A DNA stretch of 64,000 nt from Oegoconia quadripuncta (GCA_949316235.1 OX438747.1:1612501-1676500), one strand, 5' to 3'; positions 20,352-31,136 are shown, numbered from the stretch's first letter. The notes: generated from the letters alone by a model not told the origin. A program made the numbers and translations.

Positions 20352-20768
20352 GGTCCTTACCTATGAAATTGGCGTTTTGCATGAAGAATTTCATCGAGAC
20401 TGTTTTCTCCATACAAATATTTTTGATTTTTTTTTGCGAACGGCAAATTCAAATTTAGCTAAACTTTGTGTGTATTATCGGATAACATTAAGTTAAGAAT
20501 AGGCAGCGTTAATTTTTAAAAGTAACCGCTTTATAAAAGTTTCAGCGAATCTAAGAAATGATTATGGGAAGCACATGAAAAAAGTTCTGTAAATTCTTTT
20601 TTTATTATGTGATTTAGCCCAGAAATTAAAAAATATTTCATTTGAAACCTTGAAATAATATTCCATTTTCCAAATAAAAAACAAATTTGGATATAGCATT
20701 GAAAATCGCAGGAATTGGCACATATGATTAACGATGAAAAAAAACTCCAAATTCATAGGTAAAGACCC
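20352..20768. mobile_element. MITE-F, copy 2, complete
   Basis: 417 bases with inverted termini: GGTCCTTACCTATGAAATTG on the left, TCATAGGTAAAGACC on the right. No coding capacity. It is collinear with copies 1 and 3 once strand is accounted for. Confidence 0.8.
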
Positions 20769-21035
20769 AAAATTTCAACGTAAAATACAATGATATCATT
20801 ATTTATGGAATCTTTATTGAAATATTAGTTATTATTATTATAACTGGTTAAGATATCCAAGAAAGGAAAGGAAGATCGTATGAGTTAGCAGTGCAAGAAA
20901 CCCACAGGATGTGGGGGTCCACCCTGGATGTAAGGATTTGAACTCCCTAATGGTTTACCATTTATGGCAATACAGTCGAATTTGGGCTTTGCGTCCGCAA
21001 AACACAAATTTCTTAGCACAATTTTTTTTTTTTTT
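20769..21035. other. No gene recognised
   Basis: Unique-looking DNA ending in a poly-T tract at 21023-21038. Confidence 0.3.
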
Positions 21036-21430
21036 TTTTATTTATTTGGGTCAACAAACAGTGAAACACAATATGTACTTATAACTAACTTACATTAGGT
21101 ACTTAGATCTAATTGTGCCACCAGCACCGTTAACCACTAATTACTTTAATACATATTGAGAGATGGTATGTAGTCTGTTAATATATTTATTATTATTGTA
21201 AATTAGTTGATATGGAGTACAGAGTAAGAGTAAAGTAAATATAATGCATGAACAGATTTGTAACCAGCTACTAATTAATATAATAAACAACTACAGAAAT
21301 AATTAATTTTGAATTTACATTTAGGTAACTATATTTTTAAGTTCAAGTAACAATTTTTTTTTGAATATACCTATTCGGGTAGCTATAATGTCTATAGAGT
21401 TGAAATTGTTATTATATGTGTTAACCAGTC
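21036..21430 (-). mobile_element. Probable LINE 3' region
   Basis: The T-rich left edge, then TTTATTTGGGTCAACAAACA, looks like a reverse-strand LINE tail followed by AT-rich UTR. No protein match. Confidence 0.45.
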
Positions 21431-21436
21431 TATATA

Positions 21437-22236
21437 CAGGGCGTCCCAAAGTTATGGGACATGAAGGGGAAGTACCTTAAATATCGTAGATAGTGAATTT
21501 TGCTCAAAGAAGACTTTATGTTATTTTTAAAAGTTAGTAATTCTGCATTCATAGATTTTCTAAAAATTATTTGCTTCGGCTGGGAATCGAACCGACTCAA
21601 ATGTGAAAAAAAAAACACCCTACTTTTATGATGCCAATCGAAAGAATAGCTAAAAAATAATAACTCTGCCTAAGTAACATAGTATTTTAAAAGAAAGGAA
21701 CAACGTGAAATTAATCATTTTAATCAAATAAAAAACATACATGAAACTGCCGTAGTCAATTAAGTAGGTATTTTTTTGTAAATTAATTAATTAAATGCTC
21801 AAAATGTGATCCCTCTTGTCTTACGCAAATCGCCAATCTTTTAATGAGCCCGCTGCCTGTTGATTTTCTAATCATTTTATGGTGAACACTCGATGTGATA
21901 TGGCACAATTCTGTTTGCAACTCGCCTACGTTCTCGTATCGCTTTTTGTTTTGACTCAATCATTTTATGTTGTTCCTTTCTTTTAAAATACTATGTTACT
22001 TAGGCAGAGTTATTATTTTTTAGCTATTCTTTCGATTGGCATCATAAAAGTAGGGTGTTTTTTTTTTCACATTTAAGTCGGTTCGATTCCCAGCCGAAGC
22101 AAGTAATTTTTAGAAAATCTATGAATGCAGAATTACTAACTTTTAAAAATAACATAAAGTCTTCTTTGAGCAAAATTCACTATCTACAATATTTAAGGTA
22201 CTTCCCCTTCATGTCCCATAACTTTGGGACGCCCTG
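21437..22236. mobile_element. Foldback DNA transposon with ~268-base inverted arms
   Basis: 800 bases starting CAGGGCGTCCCAAAGTTATG and ending with its reverse complement, flanked by TATA on both sides (TA duplication). The arms, 21437-21706 and 21969-22236, are inverted copies differing at a few sites; each encodes the same 62-codon chance frame. The centre keeps a transposase C-terminus. The termini fit insect Tc1/mariner-like elements. Confidence 0.85.
21783..21958 (-). pseudogene. Transposase C-terminal remnant inside foldback transposon
   Basis: The reverse strand reads KRYENVGELQTELCHITSSV and ends RQEGSHFEHLIN then a stop at 21783-21785. A C-terminal xGxHFEHLI is typical of an insect DDE transposase family of the IS630/Tc1 group. 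About 57 codons remain; the catalytic core is gone. Confidence 0.7.
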
Positions 22237-22375
22237 TATATAGGATTTTTTGACAAATCAAGAAAGCTGAATTCCTCTTCTGAGCAGATAATTGTGCGGT
22301 CGACGTTTTTTGTAAGGTTTCTGTTTAATATTATAAAACATAATAGCTGTTAGTTGACCTGAATAAAATAAAATA

Positions 22376-22566
22376 ATATACAATCACACCTTATGTTAAG
22401 TGAAGATGAGGCCGAGGCGTACTGACTCGGAAACCCCATCTTATTTGAGGGACTGGCTATCATATCTCTGACAACTGGAACACAACAATGCTATTAACTG
22501 TTTGGCGGCAGAATTAGATAAGAGGGTGGTAGCTAACTATATAGGCCCTATCACCAACCAAATACC
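22376..22566 (-). mobile_element. SINE-A, head missing
   Basis: Reverse strand body and tail, truncated near CCCTATCACCAACCAAATAC before the B box. Confidence 0.8.
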
Positions 22567-23038
22567 TAATTAGGTATTACTCATTGACACTCAACTTTGT
22601 TGCTTACCATATATTGACAACTGATTACTTTTGCTAAATTAAAACTAAAGTGCTTTGCAATTACGTTGCATAAGTAACCACAATATCATAGCTAATTAGC
22701 AAAACATTACGTAAATTTGCTTTCGTTTAGCTTTCTTACCTTATTGTTAACTTTTTTTAGCCTTTATGGCGTTAAAGTACATACACCTAACTTCCTAATG
22801 ATTACATAATAAATATCAAAATAACTAAGGATTTACGAGTACACAGTGTTGTTGAGAAAATCTTATATAAACGTTAGACAACATTTGAGGGGTCAAGGGC
22901 GGAACCACGGTAATCCACAAGCACCCAATTCGGGTGGTATCGAAATAAAACTTAGTATATATATAGTTCAGATGACAATACTATAATTAGGTATCTTGGT
23001 GCTGATCTGATGATGGAGCCAGGAGGTGGATAGAACAA
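22567..23038. other. No gene or named repeat seen
   Basis: AT-rich, with no long frame. Confidence 0.4.
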
Positions 23039-23296
23039 CCGCCTCCGTGGCTCAATGTAAACAACATTAGGCTTACGATTCGGAAGTCGCGGGTTCACCA
23101 CCACCATCTTATCTAAAGCTGCCGCCAAGCAGCAATGTTAATAGCATTGTTGTGTTCCGGTTGTCAGAGATAAGATAGCCAGTCCCCCAAATGTGTTGGG
23201 GTTTCCGGGTCAGTACGTTTCCACCTTCGACCTCATCTTCACTTAACATCAGGTGTGATTGAGGTCAAGTACGGACCCGACGTGCATTAAAAAAAA
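23039..23296 (+). mobile_element. SINE-A with internal deletion
   Basis: The head runs to GTCGCGGGTTC and jumps straight to ACCACCACCATCTTATC, losing about 75 bases including half of the B box. Confidence 0.85.
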
Positions 23297-23393
23297 TGGC
23301 TACATTTTGAGGGTCTGATGGTAGACCCAGAATGGTGGAACTCTAGCATGTTTTTTAGTTTCTTTAAACTACATATTACTTTGTAATTACTTT

Positions 23394-23440
23394 ACAGGGC
23401 GTCCCAAATGCAAGGAAGTTGATTCCAATATTGATAGTAC
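23394..23440 (+). mobile_element. Solo transposon terminus
   Basis: ACAGGGCGTCCCAAA matches the terminus of the 21437-22236 element; the following bases differ. Possibly a related element end. Confidence 0.4.
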
Positions 23441-23463
23441 ATTTTATAAAAGGAAAATTCTTT

Positions 23464-23729
23464 TTTTTTTAACCGACTTCAGAAAGGAGGAATTCTCAAT
23501 TCGGCCGTCTGTATATGTTTTAAATAATTAAGCTTAAAATCCAAAAAAACCGGACAGCACATTTCGTATTTTTCGGCCACCAAATTGAATTTTTTATCGT
23601 ATATAAAGTATCCTATGACACTCTGGGGATCAAGACGAATTTAACGACATGTCGCACGTCAAAATCGGTCAAGCCGTTTCGACTACAGGGGGTTACATAG
23701 ACATCTATATAACATACACCAGGAAAAAA
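23464..23729 (+). repeat. Dispersed repeat R
   Basis: Starts AACCGACTTCAGAAAGGAGG and ends near AAAATCGGTCAAGCCGTTTC ... ATAACATACACC, a common lepidopteran interspersed repeat. Other copies are at 32788, 55551 and 57001; an inverted piece is near 26360. Confidence 0.65.
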
Positions 23730-23731
23730 TA

Positions 23732-23962
23732 GACGACCGATTGGTGTAGTGGATAGTCACCCTATCAGCGAAACCAACGGTTGCGGGTTCGAATCCCGCG
23801 AGAGGTAAATGTTTGTATGATGAATACGAACATTTATTCCCGAGTCTTGGATGTTTATATAAATATTTATGTATGTTTATCCGTTTTCTAGTATCCACAG
23901 CACAAGCTTTGCTTAGTTTGGGACTAGGTGATTGGTGTAAGTATCCGAAATATTTATTTACT
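23732..23962 (+). mobile_element. SINE-B, full length
   Basis: A box TTGGTGTAGTGG, B box GGTTCGAATCC, complete body and ATTTATTTA tail. It sits at the end of a repeat R copy. Confidence 0.9.
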
Positions 23963-24096
23963 AAAAAAAAACGCTCCTGTCTGGGACAGTTATGTAAAAA
24001 AATAGAAAGCTTCATGTGACCGCATGCAAACTCTTACTAGAGATAAAATTTCCGTCAACCGTCTTAAGATTGAGATGATCTTAAGTTGACACTTCA

Positions 24097-24176
24097 GATA
24101 CTGTGTATTTAAATTAGATATTTAAATGTACCTTCCTTATTTAAACAATAAAGCGTATTTGATTGATTGATTGATT
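24097..24176 (+). mobile_element. LINE 3' tail, (TTGA)n
   Basis: AATAAAGCGTATTTGATTGA followed by more TTGA units. Confidence 0.5.
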
Positions 24177-24329
24177 AAACAGTACTGAGAGTGAGACTCG
24201 ATCTCAATTTTGAGATCTCTTTATTAATACAAGTCTTACCTTACCATTGTATGTATCAAGCAATTTCTTATCAACTTGAAATCACAAAGCTCCCTACGGA
24301 AACAAAATTAAAGTAATCTTACATTGTAA

Positions 24330-24543
24330 CCGCCTTATTCATAAAAATCTACAACTGATATAAGCCTGTTTTAGTTAAGGTATGTTTTGTCTCTGTCGTT
24401 CATAAGGAAATATTGTAATGAAAGAAAGTGACAAAACATATTTTAACTAAAACAACCTTATGTGAAAAAAAAAAATGAAAAATTTGAAAAAAAAAAATGT
24501 AAATTTGATTTAATTTTGTAAATTTTTATGAATGACAGGGTAA
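24330..24543. mobile_element. MITE-S, foldback element
   Basis: Inverted arms: TTATTCATAAAAATCTAC on the left, GTAAATTTTTATGAATGACA on the right. Nested inside, TTTTAGTTAAGGTATGTTTT is answered by AAAACATATTTTAACTAAAA. An AT-rich centre, about 214 bases. Confidence 0.65.
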
Positions 24544-24574
24544 GACTAAAACAAGATGATAGTAAGCCCCAATA

Positions 24575-24730
24575 ATTATGAAATGCAATGTTCTTTATTT
24601 CATAGGACACAGAGTATCACTCGAAATCGTCAATATCAACATTTTTAAACTTTTTACACCTCATTCACAACTCTGTAATCCTCCCGAGAAGAACAAGCAA
24701 GAAACTCAAGGATTGCTCTTTTAAGTCGGT
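24575..24730 (-). mobile_element. LINE-J 3' UTR fragment
   Basis: Reverse complement resembles 27540-27650, including CTTGCTTGTTCTTCTCGGGA and TATGAAATAAAGAAC. Confidence 0.65.
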
Positions 24731-24735
24731 ACTAT

Positions 24736-25107
24736 CTAATTTGGTACTAGAAATACCTACATCCGTTTTTGTCAATTTAGATAGTTGCATATAATTGTGC
24801 AAGTGAAAACAACTCTGATCTCGTTACCATCTCATTGCGACCTAGATACGGTTTCGGTACAAACCATTGCGTAACACAGTTCGGTCGGATATTTGACAGG
24901 TTGTTTTTTTTCCTTCTTTTGGCGTCGCTTGAACAGCATGCTTGGATGACTCTCCGATACTCGACCAAGATCGAAGACAACTTAGCAGTAATAAACGTCA
25001 GCGTAGGGTCTCCAGGGCCGCCATACGTATGTATCAGTATAGACTAACTACATATATGTAATTCAAATGTTAATTGTATTGTTGTCCGTCTTTATCCATC
25101 AAAGCCA
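24736..25107. other. No gene recognised
   Basis: A 67-codon reverse frame at 24777-24980 shows no domain that I can name. Moderately GC-rich. Confidence 0.35.
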
Positions 25108-25526
25108 TAGATTGTAGTGGTAGAGCCACTCTGTAAGCTATTAGCTTGCAGCATGAATGGGCCGGCTCGACCGGGGAAGTACCACCCTCTCGCAGAAGAC
25201 CGACGTCTGAGTAGTGGCATTTTGCCACTGCGCTTCGTCCGGTGAGCGAGGGCGCCGGAGGCCCACCTTCCAGTCTCTCTCCAGAATGGTAGCGGTATTT
25301 AAAGAGTTAGTACCCCAGGAGGGTACCAGCACTGCTGGAGAATCCCTCATCGCTCAGGCTGCCCTACTTATTCTGGGGTGGACACCTTCCTCAAAGGCCG
25401 GCAACGCATCTGTGACCCTTTTGGTGTTGCTGGTGTCCATGGGCGGCGGTGATTGCTTTCCATCAGGTGACCCGCATGCTCGTTTGCCGCCCTCTCATAT
25501 AAAAAAAAAAAAAAAAAAAAAAAAAG
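25108..25526 (+). mobile_element. SINE-like composite with LINE-T1 tail
   Basis: The 5' part (GGGCCGGCTCGACCGGGGAA) is a common lepidopteran repeat head. The 3' part (TCCATGGGCGGCGGTGATTG, CATGCTCGTTTGCCGCCCTC) is the LINE-T1 3' end, followed by a run of A. Sharing its tail with LINE-T1 suggests mobilisation by that LINE. Confidence 0.65.
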
Positions 25527-25971
25527 ATTGTGACTCGATAAATGGTAAATGATAAAACCGACACAGTTTACGAGTATTACAGTAGTAGTAAAGGAAAGAA
25601 CAGACTGACCCTCAAGATACAGGTTTGACCTAGTTTGAGGATCAGAGTCCAAGCATTAGAATTTTTAAGTACTTTAGTAATTAGACTGTTACTTGTAATT
25701 ATTTAAAAAAAAAAAACATACGAAAACGTCCGAAATATTTCGGAAATGTCCGGGATTTCGGTTCTTTGTCCGGAATGCGATAGGTATTCAAAAGCGTTCA
25801 GAATTACTATTTAGGTCATAGACTTGTATATTTCTGCATATGGACCGGGTCATTCTATGCAATACTACATGGGGAGCAAAATGTCCGGCCGTACGTACCT
25901 ACCCCTTTTCACAAAGACATATAAATAGCTTCATTGTTTTGAAGAACTATTTACGGGACTATATATACGTA
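25527..25971. other. No gene recognised
   Basis: A short array-like stretch of TCCGAAATATTTCGG and GTCCGG motifs lies at 25728-25780; otherwise nothing named. Confidence 0.35.
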
Positions 25972-26145
25972 TATATGAGAGGGCGGCAAACAAGCATGCG
26001 GGTCGCCTGATGGAAAGCAATCACCGCTGCCCAATGGTCAACATGCAACACCAAAAGGGTCAGCAGATGCGTTGCCGACCTTTGAGGAAGGTGTAGGCTC
26101 GTTTCTTGAAGGTTCCAATGTCGTACTCGTTCGGGAATACCGCTG
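25972..26145 (-). mobile_element. LINE-T1 3' end
   Basis: AGAGGGCGGCAAACAAGCAT through GTCGTACTCGTTCGGGAATA. On the reverse strand this is the ORF2 C-terminus ([11 protein letters not shown]) and tail, diverged by small indels. Confidence 0.8.
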
Positions 26146-26221
26146 TATATTATATATTTCATTATATATTTCGGTGCCACTATTTATGCACAGTTTTTTG
26201 AGCTATAAATTATAATCACAG

Positions 26222-26540
26222 GTAAAGTAGTCTCTGCGTATGAGAATGAGGATACCCGCAACACGTGACGCCAGTATGCTCACTTAAAAAAAGAACCATG
26301 TGAATCAACCACCAAATCTCGGAGATATCGGTGTACATACATAAAAAAAAAAATACGCCCCGAATACAGAACCTCCTCCTTTTTTGAAGTCGTTTAAAAA
26401 TATCGAATAACTCTTAAGCACCAGTGGCACAATTCGTTTGGGTACTATTTGCCACTATTTCAGGACAGTTTTATGACATTGTTAAAATAGGTGAATTCCA
26501 CTGTGCTTTATTCTAGCATCACGTATGTACTTTAAAAGCA
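26222..26540 (-). mobile_element. SINE-E copy, interrupted by a repeat R fragment
   Basis: Matches 26652-26880 (GGTAAAGTAGTCTCTGCGTA; GTGGCACAATTCGTTTGGGT). It is split at about 26275-26403 by an insertion that ends with an inverted repeat R start (CCTCCTCCTTTTTTGAAGTC). Confidence 0.5.
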
Positions 26541-26651
26541 GACAAATTGGTTGAAGGCAGTTTTCGCTCTCAAACCGGAGTATTGTTCATAATTTGATAT
26601 GTGGCCGTAATTTTTTTCTTTTATGTAAAAATTTGTCAAGCAAGAGTATAC

Positions 26652-26880
26652 TAAAGGTAAAGTAGTATCTGCATATTATGTGAATGAAAATTCCAGCAAC
26701 ACTTGAGTAACTCTTAAAACTAGAGTGGCACAATTTGTTACCTTTGGGCAATAATTCAGCACAGTTTATTCTGCATAATGCACGTGTACTAAACATGTCA
26801 GCAGGAAATCGAACCTGTGACCTCGGTTTTGTAAATTCTTTGTAGTTTACGGTATGCGGTAGATTCACAATTGCACGTTG
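26652..26880 (-). mobile_element. SINE-E copy with tRNA-like head
   Basis: The reverse strand has a B-box-like AGGTTCGATTTCC in a tRNA-like head, then the body AGAGTGGCACAATTTG and GGTAAAGTAG. A similar head is at 30815-30870. Confidence 0.5.
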
Positions 26881-27099
26881 TATGTTTGGTATACATATTT
26901 ACCATCAGAGTATCTTCACTAGTGGTCAAGGAGCCGCGTATTTACTGTCGTGACGAGGGGGCCGATTGAGCTAAGTTTGAACGTTAGTACCAAAACTAAA
27001 CCATAACCAAAAACGTTACGTTAAGCATTTACGTTTTACATTGCTAATCATGTGAACGAAAATAATAATCGTTGTTAACTCTAAACATTTTGGGTTTGG

Positions 27100-27665
27100 T
27101 TTTACTTTGGTAGCGTCTCTTAGAGACAAGTTTAAGGAAATTAATATCTTAACAATGCTTCTCAATACATTTATGAGAATTTGTTATATGCAAAAAAATA
27201 TAACCTTATTCGCTAAAAATGTGATAGGCACAATGTTAATACAAGGAATAAGAACCAGTTATCTGTTTATGTTAGCCGACTTCACAAAGTTAGTAAATCC
27301 TTCAAAGGGCAATGTATACGCTTTTATAATAAGGTTCCAGTAGACATTCAAAATTTGCATTTGAATAAATTTAAAGCAATCATAAAACAGAAATTATTAG
27401 AAAAAGGCTATTATAAAATCACTGAATATTTGAATGATAAACAAGCATGGACATACTCGTAGCTGTCTTATTATTCATATAATTATCAAATCACAAATTG
27501 TAACCCATAATCTGTTTAAAAGAGCAACCCTACAATTTCTTGCTCGTTCTTCTCTGGGGTGTCAGCTTTGTGAATGAGCCGTAAATTTAAATGTAATATT
27601 AATAGTGACGTTTTCAAGTGATAATTTTATCCTATGAAATAAAATATTTTGATTTGATTTGAACG
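27100..27665 (+). pseudogene. LINE-J ORF2 C-terminal fragment and 3' tail
   Basis: The forward frame reads VASLRDKFKEINILTML and, after a shift, the conserved FYNKVP...NKFK region, KGYYKITEYLNDKQAW and a stop. It then runs to a 3' end of GATTTGATTTGA. Multiple frameshifts. Closely resembles 40037-40740. Confidence 0.8.
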
Positions 27666-27924
27666 ATATAATGGTTCACAAAAAAATAGCGCAATACCAT
27701 TTTGTTATATCAGCTAACCTAAAGCCAAACCAAGCCAGGAAAACTTTTTTTTATTATGGACATGCAAGTGGTGGAAGTGGCCCCAACCCTATCCGTTATC
27801 CGTCATCCCCGCGAAGGACGATTAGGATAGGGCTATGCGTTTGTCAGTCAGTTTGTATACGATAACCGCTTTAAAAAGGGACTTTAAGAATCCCATAAAA
27901 TATTTTTAAAAATTACAGATTTTG
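27666..27924. other. No gene recognised
   Basis: Contains a CCCTATCC ... GGATAGGG inverted motif at 27785-27833; no class assigned. Confidence 0.3.
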
Positions 27925-28160
27925 GGTTCTGGCAGAAATATACCTAGTGTGTTTGTCATTCAGGCACCTTTCTAATTTTGTAATAATCTTTATTGCTAAT
28001 GTTGTTTTGATATGATCTTTAAATTTTTTCTCTGATAGAATCATGATACTCTCAGGTCGATATAAGGTTATAGATACGTATTTAGTGTCCCATAAATGAT
28101 GTGTATTCATTTTGCTTAGTCTGAATGGCAGGGGTAGCCAATTACACTCGAACGTATATA
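27925..28160 (-). pseudogene. LINE ORF2 C-terminal remnant
   Basis: The reverse frame gives YRPESIMILSEKKFKDHIKT, the LPxSIxxLSxxKFKxxLK signature of jockey/R1-like ORF2 ends, followed by a degenerate last helix. Confidence 0.6.
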
Positions 28161-28196
28161 CTCGAAACGAAAATATCATCCAGATAAACTCAAACA

Positions 28197-28505
28197 TGCC
28201 TCCGTGGCTCAATGTAAACAACATAGGGTTTACGAATCGGTGGTCGCGAGTTCGATCCCCAGCGGAGTACATGTTTAGAGTATTCGGTTTGGCTGGAGGT
28301 AGAGCACTTGAAATGTCCACCTAGTTAGCTACCACAATCTTATCTAAGTCTGCCAGCAAACAACAATGTTATCAGCATTGTTGTGTTCCGGTTGTCAGAG
28401 ATAAGATAGCCAGTCTCTCAAATAAGATGCGATTTCCGGGTTCATCTACACTTAACATCAGGTGTGATTGAGGTCTAGTGCAAACCCGTTGTGCATAAAA
28501 ACAAA
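28197..28505 (+). mobile_element. SINE-A, full length
   Basis: CCTCCGTGGCTCAATGTAAA head, B box GTTCGATCCCC, body and tail with GTGCATAAAAACAAAG. It interrupts or abuts the frame at 28512-28827. Confidence 0.9.
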
Positions 28506-28511
28506 GAGCTT

Positions 28512-28827
28512 TCGATTTTTTATAAATCGAGTCAGCCGATTTGACTCTACAAAGACACAGACTGACGTAGGCTTGAAGCTTCCCCTGTTTGAATGGGGCG
28601 TTAAAACCCACACGTATCATATCTGTCACATAATTAACTATACAATTATCTAATACACGGTAAGCATAAAACACATCACACAACGTTACAACATGGCGAC
28701 CTTCGGGCTGAATTTCTACCAATAGTTTCCCAATGAGTGTATCTTCGTTTGCTAAGCGCACGCGCAGGTTATGTAACCAATGACCGGACAGAACACAGGC
28801 AATCTGTGTGTCATGTGTTGAAGCCAT
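28512..28827 (-). CDS. Unassigned frame with weak histone-H4-like motif
   Basis: A reverse frame starts at 28827 (MASTHDTQIACVLSGHWLHN) in a good start context (G at -3 and +4) and stays open about 105 codons until it runs into the SINE-A. Composition is less AT-biased than the surroundings. RHVVTLCDVFYAY resembles the last helix of histone H4 (RKTVTAMDVVYAL, 7 of 13 identical), but the upstream part does not align well. The rest (GFNAPFKQGKLQAYV) looks like repeat-derived sequence. It may be a relic or a repeat; function unknown. Confidence 0.3.
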
Positions 28828-28895
28828 AGCGATTTAAGGTCTGTAAAAAGGATATAGTTTGCCAAATGATCCGAGAAGAGTTACTAACATAGATA

Positions 28896-28938
28896 TAGGG
28901 GCATATGTTTGTGTGATGAATACGGACATGTGTATTCA
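28896..28938 (+). mobile_element. SINE-C scrap
   Basis: GGGGCATATGTTTGTGTGAT and ACGGACATGTGT only. Confidence 0.55.
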
Positions 28939-29169
28939 GCTTGATATCTCTAGCCGTTGCAAAGACAGTCAACAAACTAAGTCATAAGGCTTCCGGTTTT
29001 ACCTTTTATGGGACGAAACCCTAAAAAGTAGCAGGCAATTATGAATGCGGCAATGAAACAGTTCCAAATTTAAATTGGAGATAGCCTATAGTTGACAACG
29101 GCTAAAAGACAGTTTGAAATTTTTATAAAAGACAGTTTGACAGTTCGACGACTTGTTTGCTGTAATAAT

Positions 29170-29285
29170 TAGCAAAAAATGTATTTATGTAGTACATCAA
29201 CCATCTGGTATCCACAACACAAGCCTGTAGTTGCTTACTGTGGAACTAGATGGCGCTGTGTGTAGGTCTAAGGACATTTATTTAT
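29170..29285 (+). mobile_element. SINE-C, 3' half
   Basis: ATCAACCATCTGGTATCCAC ... GATGGCGCTGTGTGTAGGTC ... TTTATTTATT. Confidence 0.75.
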
Positions 29286-29418
29286 TTATTATTATTTATT
29301 ATAAAGCATTTATTTCTCCAATCACACACATACATTCAACGTGTAGACACAATAGGTAATAGGTAATCGATACAATTATAGCAACGCACTACAGACAGTA
29401 TTATTGTTAAATAAATAT

Positions 29419-29670
29419 CGTCGGTGGTTCAGCGGTATGACGCGGTCTCCCAATTTGGGAGGGCATTTAACCGATTGATCTTAAACGGTGAAGGAAAACA
29501 TCGTGAGGAAACCTGCATGGCTGAGACATTAAAATTCTAAGGTTTGTGAAGTCCCCAACCGGCTTTGGGCCAGCGTGGTGGACTATGGCCCATACTCCCT
29601 CATATACGAGGGAAGGCAGTATAGAAAGGATATCCCTGCAGTGGGATGTTTACGGGCTGGTGATGAGGGT
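29419..29670 (+). mobile_element. SINE-D, internally deleted
   Basis: Head CGTCGGTGGTTCAGCGGTAT; the middle with the B box is missing; then AAACGGTGAAGGAAAACATC, GGACTATGGCCCATACTCCC and GGGATGTTTACGGGCTG. Confidence 0.75.
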
Positions 29671-29925
29671 TATAAATATCTCATTAAAAAACAATTGTAT
29701 AACTTAATTGTGTTAGGCCGGGAGGTCGCGTAAGCTTTCGAGTAAATTCTGCAAAAGTGATTCGATGCAGGCGGAGCTCCGGTCTGGACGCTAGTTTAAT
29801 AATGCATTTCCTCACCTTCCGCTGGTGTGATTCCACGGACACACACATAGATAAAGTCAAGTCCATTTCCTGATTAGGGTGGTTTCTTACCGTGATCGAA
29901 GGGTGTGGTCCAAAATATCCAAACA

Positions 29926-30548
29926 GCGGGTTCGAATTCCGCTAGGGGCATATATTTGTATGATGCATACAGGCATATGTTCCCGAGTTATGGATGTTTT
30001 TCATTTATATATGTATTTATTTACAATAAAAGTATTTGTGTAGTTTTTTTTTTATATGAGAGGGCGGCAAACGAGCATGCGGGTCACCTGATGGAAAGCA
30101 ATCACCGCCGCCCATGGACACCCGCAACACCAAAAGGGTCACAGATGCGTTGCCGGCCTTTGAGGAAGGTGTAGGCTCGTTTCTTGAAGGTTCCAATGTC
30201 GTACTCGTTCGGGAATACCGCTGCAGGAAGTCCGTTCCACAGGGTGGTCGTACGTGGTAAGAAGTTTCTTGAGAAACGTACAGTGGTAGACTTCCACTCA
30301 TCCAGGTGATGTGGATGGAAATTTAATTTTCGGCGAGAAGTGTATCGGTTAAATTGAGCAGCGGGTATTAGCTCGAACGGTTCTTCAGAACACTCCCCAT
30401 GAAATATGCGATAGAGAATGCAGAGGGACGCGACGTCTCTTCGTTTATCTTATGTTAGTTTATCAACTATCTGGTATCTATAACACAAGCCTAATAGATG
30501 CTTACTGTGGATGGCGCTGTGTATTATGTGATATGTGCCAAAGTTATT
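29926..30548 (+). mobile_element. SINE-C split by LINE-T1 insertion
   Basis: The left part, 29926-30046, has the B box GGTTCGAATTCC. The right part, 30456-30548, continues at GTTTATCAACTATCTGGTAT. TAGTTT occurs on both sides (30041-30046 and 30456-30461) as target duplication. Confidence 0.8.
30047..30455 (-). mobile_element. LINE-T1, 5'-truncated insertion
   Basis: Poly-A tail (as poly-T) then AGAGGGCGGCAAACGAGCAT. The reverse strand encodes the ORF2 C-terminal part ([20 protein letters not shown] region to PFGVAGVHG). About 400 bases of the 3' end only. Confidence 0.85.
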
Positions 30549-30607
30549 TTATTTTTTATTTGGGTGTATGCTTGAAACAACATCGATGGTTCACCTTTCA
30601 ATAAAAT

Positions 30608-30806
30608 TCAATAAATTCTGTGGGTTTCTTGCGCCGCTTCTTTTCCCACAGATAAATTCCCTTTCCGAAGCGGTAGTAGCTTGGACATACTGACTGACAG
30701 ACAAATGCAATAAACCTTTTTTATTTCCAGTAGATTTAAATTGACATTCAACAAATGATATCATGTATCTTACGTTGAAATAAATGCTTGAAGTTTGAAG
30801 TTTGAA
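30608..30806 (+). mobile_element. LINE 3' end with TTGAAGT tail
   Basis: GTGGGTTTCTTGCGCCGCTT through ACGTTGAAATAAATGCTTGA and TTTGAAGTTTGAA. Same family as 61735-61946 and, inverted, 18178-18332. Confidence 0.75.
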
Positions 30807-30814
30807 AAAAAATG

Positions 30815-30870
30815 CTACCGTGACAGGTAACGAGCCCACGGTTTTGTAAAGTCTCTTTGTCGACTTTTAC
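30815..30870 (-). mobile_element. SINE-E head scrap
   Basis: GTGACAGGTAACGAGCCCAC with TTTTGTAAAGTCTC resembles the 26810-26870 head. Confidence 0.35.
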
Positions 30871-31007
30871 GATACCTACGGGAAGTAGTTTCTTGTCGCT
30901 TCTTCTCCCTAACCATAACAACTTGTTAAGCGATGTAGTTTAAAAAAAAATAACATGTTGCCTTTCAATAATTGATATTTTTGTGTAATCGGATAAATAC
31001 ACAAGGT

Positions 31008-31136
31008 TAAAGTTTGCCTGGAAGAGATCGCTGTTAGCGATAAGGCCGCCTTTTTGTGCGATTAATGATGTACGCTGTATTCTTCATGTATCTTTTGTTA
31101 ATTGTGCAATAAAGAGTATTTGTATTGTATTGTATT
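31008..31136 (+). mobile_element. LINE 3' tail
   Basis: GGAAGAGATCGCTGTTAGCG, GGCCGCCTTTTTGTGC, then TTGTATTGTATTGTA repeats. Same family as 500-915. Confidence 0.7.

Noticed and set aside
21430..22243. Two identical 62-codon proteins in opposite orientation
   Set aside because: They lie in the inverted arms of the foldback transposon; the repeated frame is a consequence of the arms, not a gene pair.
25214..25552. 112-codon frame ending in poly-Lys
   Set aside because: It reads through the SINE-like composite and its poly-A tail.
30017..30301. 94-codon reverse frame
   Set aside because: It reads the LINE-T1 tail out of the ORF2 frame; the poly-Lys end is the poly-A tail.
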